Source: Bacillota bacterium (GTDB lineage Bacteria > Bacillota > Sulfobacillia > JACIYH01). Taken from it: a stretch of DNA of 52,670 nt. Every line of letters begins with the position of its first letter. Position 1 is the stretch's first letter. Below, piece by piece: positions 49,137 through 52,670 of this stretch. Both the position numbers and the translations under genes were made by a program. Where the stretch lies: the NCBI GenBank assembly GCA_014360055.1, contig JACIYH010000011.1, positions 1 through 52,670 of the forward strand, read 5' to 3'. The notes under the pieces are model-generated. The model was not told the origin of the DNA. It ran no database searches and saw nothing but the letters and a program-made list of their open reading frames with translations.

Positions 49137-50018
49137 GTGGAGTTCTGGTTTACCGAAAAACCTACGCCCAACTGGGGCATGACCTATCGGGTGCAGCAGG
49201 TGCTGCGCCGCCGCCAGACGGCCTACCAGGACCTGGCCGTGGTGGAAACCGTCGAGTTCGGGCGCGCCCTCATCCTGGACGGCATCGTGCAACTGACTGA
49301 GAAAGACGAGTTCGTTTACCACGAGATGATCGTGCACGTGCCCATGTGTGCCCACCCGGACCCCAGGCGGGTGCTGGTGGTGGGGGGAGGCGACGGGGGT
49401 GCAGTGCGCGAGATCCTGCGGCATCCCGCCGTGGAGGAGATCTGCCTGGTGGACATCGATGGGGAGGTGATCGAGGCAGCACGGGAGTTCTTCCCCCGTG
49501 TCTCCTCAGGCCTGGACGATCCCCGGGTGCACATCGTGATCGAGGACGCCTCCCGCTATCTCTGGCGGGACGAGGTGCAGGGACGGTACGACGTCATCCT
49601 GGTGGATTCCCCCGACCCGGTCGGCCCGGCCATCGCGCTCTTCCAGGAGGATTTTTACCGGGCGGTCTACCGGGCGCTGGCACCCGACGGCCTTTTCTCG
49701 GCCCAGAGCGAGTGCCCGTTCCTGATGCCCGATTTCATCCGTTCCGTGCAGGAGTCCGCCGCCCGCGTGTTCCCCATCGTCAAGCTGTATATCTACTCCA
49801 ACGTCACCTACCCCGGGGGCATGTGGGCCTTCACCACGGGTTCCAAGCGGTACGACCCCGCCTGTCCGCAGGAGGGGCGCCGCCCGGCCGGACCCACCCG
49901 CTACTGGACGCCGGAGGTACATCGCGCCGCCTTCGTGCTGCCGCCCTTCGTGCAGGAACTGGCACCCCGGCAGCACGCGTTGCCCGGTACTTGCGCGGGC
50001 ACCGTTGACCGGGTATAA
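49137..50018 (+). CDS. speE: Spermidine synthase (polyamine aminopropyltransferase)
   Basis: 293 residues from a GTG at 49137 (VEFWFTEKPTPNWGMTY). The core VLVVGGGDGGAVREILRH (SAM-type motif), EFVYHEMIVHVPMCAHP, DVILVDSPDPVGPAIALF and SAQSECPFL match SpeE. Transfers an aminopropyl group from decarboxylated SAM. The 3' end overlaps a promoter serving the following tRNA genes. An unusually long in-frame leader upstream (to 49020) does not look family-like. About 117 bases lie between purA and this start. Confidence 0.95.
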   Translation: MEFWFTEKPTPNWGMTYRVQQVLRRRQTAYQDLAVVETVEFGRALILDGIVQLTEKDEFVYHEMIVHVPMCAHPDPRRVLVVGGGDGGAVREILRHPAVEEICLVDIDGEVIEAAREFFPRVSSGLDDPRVHIVIEDASRYLWRDEVQGRYDVILVDSPDPVGPAIALFQEDFYRAVYRALAPDGLFSAQSECPFLMPDFIRSVQESAARVFPIVKLYIYSNVTYPGGMWAFTTGSKRYDPACPQEGRRPAGPTRYWTPEVHRAAFVLPPFVQELAPRQHALPGTCAGTVDRV

Positions 50019-50019
50019 T
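49991..50019 (+). promoter_or_regulatory. Promoter of the tRNA-Gly/tRNA-Thr pair
   Basis: -35 TTGCGC (49991-49996), 17-base spacer, -10 TATAAT (50014-50019), lying inside the last codons of speE and 27 bases before tRNA-Gly. Confidence 0.78.
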
Positions 50020-50046
50020 ATCGTCGGGCCAATCGCATAGGGGCGA

Positions 50047-50122
50047 GCGGGAGTAGTTCAGCTGGTAGAACATCGGCTTCCCAAGCCGAGGGTCGCGGGT
50101 TCGAATCCCGTCTCTCGCTCCA
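50047..50122 (+). tRNA. tRNA-Gly (CCC)
   Basis: 76 nt with encoded CCA. Acceptor GCGGGAG/CTCTCGC, discriminator T, anticodon stem-loop TCGGC-TTCCCAA-GCCGA, anticodon CCC. Confidence 0.96.
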
Positions 50123-50133
50123 GTTTTTTATGA

Positions 50134-50208
50134 GCCGGTGTAGCTCAAGGGCAGAGCGGCGCATTCGTAATGCGTAGGTTGTGGGTTCGATTCCCTCCAC
50201 CGGCTCCA
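50134..50208 (+). tRNA. tRNA-Thr (CGT), likely integration site
   Basis: 75 nt with encoded CCA. Acceptor GCCGGTG/CACCGGC, discriminator T, anticodon stem-loop GCGCA-TTCGTAA-TGCGT, anticodon CGT. A tyrosine recombinase gene lies 88 bases beyond its 3' end and points toward it, the usual layout of an element integrated into a tRNA 3' end. Confidence 0.96.
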
Positions 50209-50221
50209 CGAAAAGCCAAGT

Positions 50222-50246
50222 CCCGGAACGATTCCGGGGCTTTCTA
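50222..50246 (+). terminator. Terminator after tRNA-Thr
   Basis: TCCCGGAA-CGA-TTCCGGG hairpin followed by GCTTTCTATTTC, a weak T tract. Confidence 0.68.
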
Positions 50247-50274
50247 TTTCCTGCTACCGGCGGCGTTCGAGCAT

Positions 50275-50296
50275 TTTGGGAGCAATTTGGGAGCAA
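50275..50296. repeat. Tandem 11-base repeat at the element edge
   Basis: TTTGGGAGCAA occurs twice without a gap (50275-50285 and 50286-50296), immediately before the integrase stop. Possible arm-type integrase or excisionase binding sites near attL. Confidence 0.8.
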
Positions 50297-51481
50297 TCAA
50301 CGCGGACGGGGCAGGGGCTGTCTCCCCTGGCGGGACAGGATGCGGTCGAGGCGGGCGGCGGCCTCCTCGTCGGCGCTCCTCAACGCGGTGGCGTAGATGT
50401 TGGCCGTGGTGCGGATGTCCGCGTGGCCGAGCCGGGCGGAGACGGACTTGAGGGGCACGCCCTGGGCGATGAGGAGCGTGGCCGAGGTGTGGCGCAGGGC
50501 GTGGAACTTTATGTGGGGGAGCTCGTGGCGGCGCAGGAAGTCCGGCCACCAGCTGCTGATGGTGTCCGGGTGCATGGGTGCGCCGTCCCAAGTGCAGAAC
50601 ACGCGGTCGCTGCCCTTCCACAGATCGCCCACCCGCAGGCGATTCTGGAGTTGCGCGCCGCGGTGCTGCTTCAGGAGGGCCATCACGGAGGGAGGGACGG
50701 AGAGGGTGCGGCGGGAGCTCGCCGTCTTAGGCTCCTTCGTGAAGACTCCCCTACCCGGCACGTAGCAGGCCGCCCGTTGAACCGTGATGGTGCCCGCAGC
50801 GAAGTCCACGTCCCCCCACTCGAGGCCCAGCAATTCGCCGCGCCGCAGCCCCGTGGCCAGGGCGAGCATCACCATGGTCCGGTACTGAAGGGGCTCCCCG
50901 TCCAGGGCGGCCAGGAGCGCGGCCACCTGGGCTTCGTCGTAGGAGGGGGTCTGCTGCGGCCGGGCGCGGGGCGGCTCGACCTTTGCGAGAGGGTTCGCGG
51001 CCAGCACGCCCCACCGGACGGCGTCCGCGAACATCTTGGAAAGCACGCGGTGGTGGTAGAGAATGCTGGCCTCCGAGAGCCGACCCGCCTTGCCGTCCTT
51101 GCGGCTCCCCTCCTGCCGGAGCGCGTTGTAGAACTCCACGAAGTGCAGCGGCTTGAGCTGCTCGAGGCGATAGTGACCCATGACCTCGAAGGCACGCGCC
51201 AGCACCTGGCGGTAGCGGTGGGCGGTGCGGGGCGCCAGCCGGAGATCCACGTGGTCCCGCAGCCACCGGTCGGCGAACTGGCGCAGGGTGAGCCGGGCCG
51301 GCTGCACGTACTCGCCGCGCAAAACCTCGGCCGCGAAGAGATTGAGCAGGCGCCGCGCCTCGCGCTCGGAAGAGGCCTGGACCCGCTTGCGGTAGACTAT
51401 TCGCCTGCCCTCGCTGTCGGTCCCACCCGGGACGTTGAGGCGCCAGGTGTTCTCCCCCCGCCTTTCGACCCAACCTGCCAC
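50297..51481 (-). CDS. int: Tyrosine recombinase / phage-type integrase
   Basis: 394 residues from a GTG at 51481 (VAGWVERRGENTWRLN) after AGGAGGAGG. N-terminal AP2-like DNA-binding region (about 1-60), SAM-like core-binding domain (about 65-150) and catalytic domain with TGLRRGELLGLEW (Arg), KFHALRHTSATLL (HxxR), LGHADIRTTANIYA (His and Tyr). The C-terminus points toward tRNA-Thr. Such proteins integrate phages, ICEs and related elements. Confidence 0.95.
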   Translation of the reverse strand: MAGWVERRGENTWRLNVPGGTDSEGRRIVYRKRVQASSEREARRLLNLFAAEVLRGEYVQPARLTLRQFADRWLRDHVDLRLAPRTAHRYRQVLARAFEVMGHYRLEQLKPLHFVEFYNALRQEGSRKDGKAGRLSEASILYHHRVLSKMFADAVRWGVLAANPLAKVEPPRARPQQTPSYDEAQVAALLAALDGEPLQYRTMVMLALATGLRRGELLGLEWGDVDFAAGTITVQRAACYVPGRGVFTKEPKTASSRRTLSVPPSVMALLKQHRGAQLQNRLRVGDLWKGSDRVFCTWDGAPMHPDTISSWWPDFLRRHELPHIKFHALRHTSATLLIAQGVPLKSVSARLGHADIRTTANIYATALRSADEEAAARLDRILSRQGRQPLPRPR

Positions 51482-51482
51482 C

Positions 51483-52430
51483 CTACGCCTCCTCCTTGAT
51501 CCAGCCTGCCACCGTAGCCTCATCCGAGCCCAGAGCTTCGGCGATTTCCGTGACGGTCTTTCCGGCCGCGTACATCTCCTGGGCCTGTACCTTACGCCTT
51601 CTGTAGGCCTTGGTGCGGCAGGCGTTGCTGCAATAGATGCGGTTGGTCCTGGCGGCCTCGGGCGACACTTCGAACCAGGTTCCGCACTCTTCGCAGCGAC
51701 GGTAAGCCTTCCGGCCGGTTATGGCGCGCGCGAACTGGAGCCAAAGCGCCCCGATCAGGCTTTGCGGAAAGACATGGAGACCCAAGTTGCTGCCGTGTTC
51801 GTCCCATCCGAGCACAGGGGAAAGCTGCCCCCTAAGGTGCTCATTCACCACTCTCTGAAGCCGATAGAGCGCCGGCATTACCAGATCACCACGAGCAAAA
51901 CGCTTAAGGCGCTCGGGGTGGATGTTGGGGGCTGCGATCCACTCCGTGTAGCGGGGTTCACCGGAGTCTCCTGTGAGGTGGGTGTCGTACAGGATGCCCG
52001 TCCCCCCAGGGCCCTCGGTCCAGGTTAGCCTGCGGCCGAGTGCCGCAACATCTCGTGCCTGAACGGCGTCCCAGAGTTCGACCGCCAGCCGCATGTCCCA
52101 TATCTGCTGCTGCCAAAAGGACAGGGGTTCCGCGGCAGCACGCGCCTGCCGGCCCTTATAGTCAACAGGGACAACATACTGCATTTCACACAGATGGCCG
52201 TATTTGTTCGCGAAGTGAAGTATGCCCTCCTTGGTTGGTGGCGTATCGGCAAATGTGCGGAAGAGACCGGTAAACATGTGCAGTGGTAAATAGGCTCTGT
52301 AGGTCGCTATGTCTTCCGGCTCGCTTGTGGCCAGATAGTCTTCTTCTACGCCGGTGTGCTCGTCCTTTGCACGGACCCACCGGAAGCCATGCGTAGGAAC
52401 GATCCAAAAGAAGGAGAAGAATTCGGCCAC
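51483..52430 (-). CDS. Hypothetical protein with C-terminal zinc ribbon and HTH-like tail
   Basis: 315 residues, GTG at 52430. The N-terminal half (SFFWIVPTHGFRWVRAKDEH; FRTFADTPPTKEGILHFANKYG) is unfamiliar; ILHFANKYG recurs in some uncharacterised mobile-element proteins I recall only loosely. The C-terminal 90 residues contain CEECGTWFE...YCSNACRTKAYRRRK (C-x2-C...C-x3-C, CGNR-like zinc ribbon) and then a helix-turn-helix-like segment AAGKTVTEIAEALGSDEATV. The stop is one base before the integrase start, so it is the upstream partner in a two-gene operon. Likely DNA- or RNA-binding, perhaps a regulator of the element. No named family is assigned. Confidence 0.6.
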   Translation of the reverse strand: MAEFFSFFWIVPTHGFRWVRAKDEHTGVEEDYLATSEPEDIATYRAYLPLHMFTGLFRTFADTPPTKEGILHFANKYGHLCEMQYVVPVDYKGRQARAAAEPLSFWQQQIWDMRLAVELWDAVQARDVAALGRRLTWTEGPGGTGILYDTHLTGDSGEPRYTEWIAAPNIHPERLKRFARGDLVMPALYRLQRVVNEHLRGQLSPVLGWDEHGSNLGLHVFPQSLIGALWLQFARAITGRKAYRRCEECGTWFEVSPEAARTNRIYCSNACRTKAYRRRKVQAQEMYAAGKTVTEIAEALGSDEATVAGWIKEEA

Positions 52431-52464
52431 CTACTCACCCCTCGCCCGGGTTCTTGTTACGCTT

Positions 52465-52511
52465 ATTATACGTGGTGACGTGTTGACAGGCAAGAACTCA
52501 GCGCCTATAAT
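52465..52511. promoter_or_regulatory. Overlapping divergent promoters of the integrative element
   Basis: Plus: -35 TTGACA (52483-52488), 17 bases, -10 TATAAT (52506-52511), toward the excisionase-like gene. Minus: -35 TTGCCT (52488-52493), 17 bases, -10 TATAAT (52465-52470), toward the unknown protein and integrase. The -35 boxes touch at 52488, so one polymerase would exclude the other. Confidence 0.85.
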
Positions 52512-52545
52512 ACTCGGTGACGGAAAGCGGAAAATGTCACGTCAC
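52475..52545. repeat. Inverted repeats flanking the divergent promoters (operator candidates)
   Basis: GTGACGTG (52475-52482) is the reverse complement of CACGTCAC (52538-52545); GTGACG recurs near 52517. They bracket the plus promoter and look like binding sites for a repressor. Confidence 0.65.
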
Positions 52546-52559
52546 GGAGGATAGCAAAC

Positions 52560-52670
52560 GTGAAAGAATGCCTTCGTGCACAGGAGGCCGCCGAGATTCT
52601 GAACCTCTCGCCCTGGACGGTGTATCGCCTTGCCAGGGAGGGGCGAGTTCCGCACGTCCGAATTGGCGGC
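52560..52670 (+). CDS. Excisionase-type helix-turn-helix protein (partial)
   Basis: Only the first 37 residues are in the window. GTG at 52560 follows CACGGAGG. CLRAQEAAEILNLSPWTVYR and LAREGRVPHVRIGG match the MerR-like excisionase/Xis DNA-binding domain (consensus: eAAelLgvs..TvyrlareGklPa.riG). Its strong consensus promoter opposes the integrase operon. Confidence 0.85.
   Translation, partial: MKECLRAQEAAEILNLSPWTVYRLAREGRVPHVRIGG

Overview
The window is a GC-rich chromosomal segment of an anaerobic, endospore-forming member of the Bacillota, and it is centred on the replication origin. Gene order on both sides of the origin (about 26.6-28.5 kb) follows the Bacillus subtilis pattern. On the left, all on the minus strand, are dnaA-dnaN-yaaA-recF-(DUF721)-remB/yaaB-gyrB-gyrA, then tRNA/tadA/SRP RNA-dnaX-ybaB-recR-yaaL-bofA. 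On the right, on the plus strand, are rpmH-rnpA-yidD-yidC-jag-rsmG-noc-soj-spo0J, then DUF951-ychF and rpsF-ssb-rpsR-DUF2232-rplI-dnaB. Sporulation is indicated by bofA, cotJA/B/C, yyaC and the soj/spo0J/noc set. Anaerobic metabolism is indicated by a four-subunit 2-oxoacid:ferredoxin oxidoreductase. The high GC, frequent GTG/TTG starts and tight overlaps suggest a deep or thermophilic Bacillota lineage (Symbiobacteriia, Thermaerobacteria, Limnochordia or similar). This is inference; the sequence does not name the species.

Region by region. 1-6.4 kb: a cut-off cysteine-desulfurase-like enzyme with a DUF3343 partner, gltX, and porCDAB. 6.5-11.4 kb: the dnaX cluster, the large SRP RNA, four tRNAs and tadA, apparently one transcription unit from a promoter near 11.33 kb. 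11.4-14.4 kb: mtnA-serS behind a T-box leader whose features fit serine tRNA. 14.4-18.3 kb: a DUF1648 membrane protein, rtcB interrupted by an intein at its metal-binding cysteine, and archease. 18.3-28.2 kb: gyrase, RecF, sliding clamp and initiator genes. 26.6-28.5 kb: a bipartite oriC with DnaA boxes on both sides of dnaA. 28.5-33.8 kb: ribosomal protein L34, RNase P protein, membrane insertase and chromosome segregation genes, with a parS site after spo0J. 33.9-42.1 kb: cell envelope and spore genes (M23 peptidase, bactofilin, YyaC, CotJABC, CvpA, MscS, YchF). 42.2-46.3 kb: the rpsF operon with a structured leader, ending in dnaB. 46.3-50.2 kb: an FAD protein, purA, speE and two tRNAs. 50.2 kb to the end: the left end of an integrative element in a tRNA-Thr gene, with integrase, an unknown zinc-ribbon/HTH protein and a divergent promoter switch in front of an excisionase-like gene.

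Most genes point away from the origin, so transcription follows replication on both arms; yyaC and the integrase pair are the exceptions. The most unusual points are the RtcB intein, the Ser-type T-box that places mtnA ahead of serS, the GyrA quinolone-pocket residues, the absence of mnmE/mnmG between jag and rsmG, several long gene overlaps (noc/soj, yidC/jag, ssb/rpsR, tadA/tRNA-Ser, ykuS/yyaC), an SSB without the usual acidic tip, a candidate attenuator before rpsF, and the unexplained element gene beside the integrase. I found no CRISPR array, rRNA or insertion sequence.
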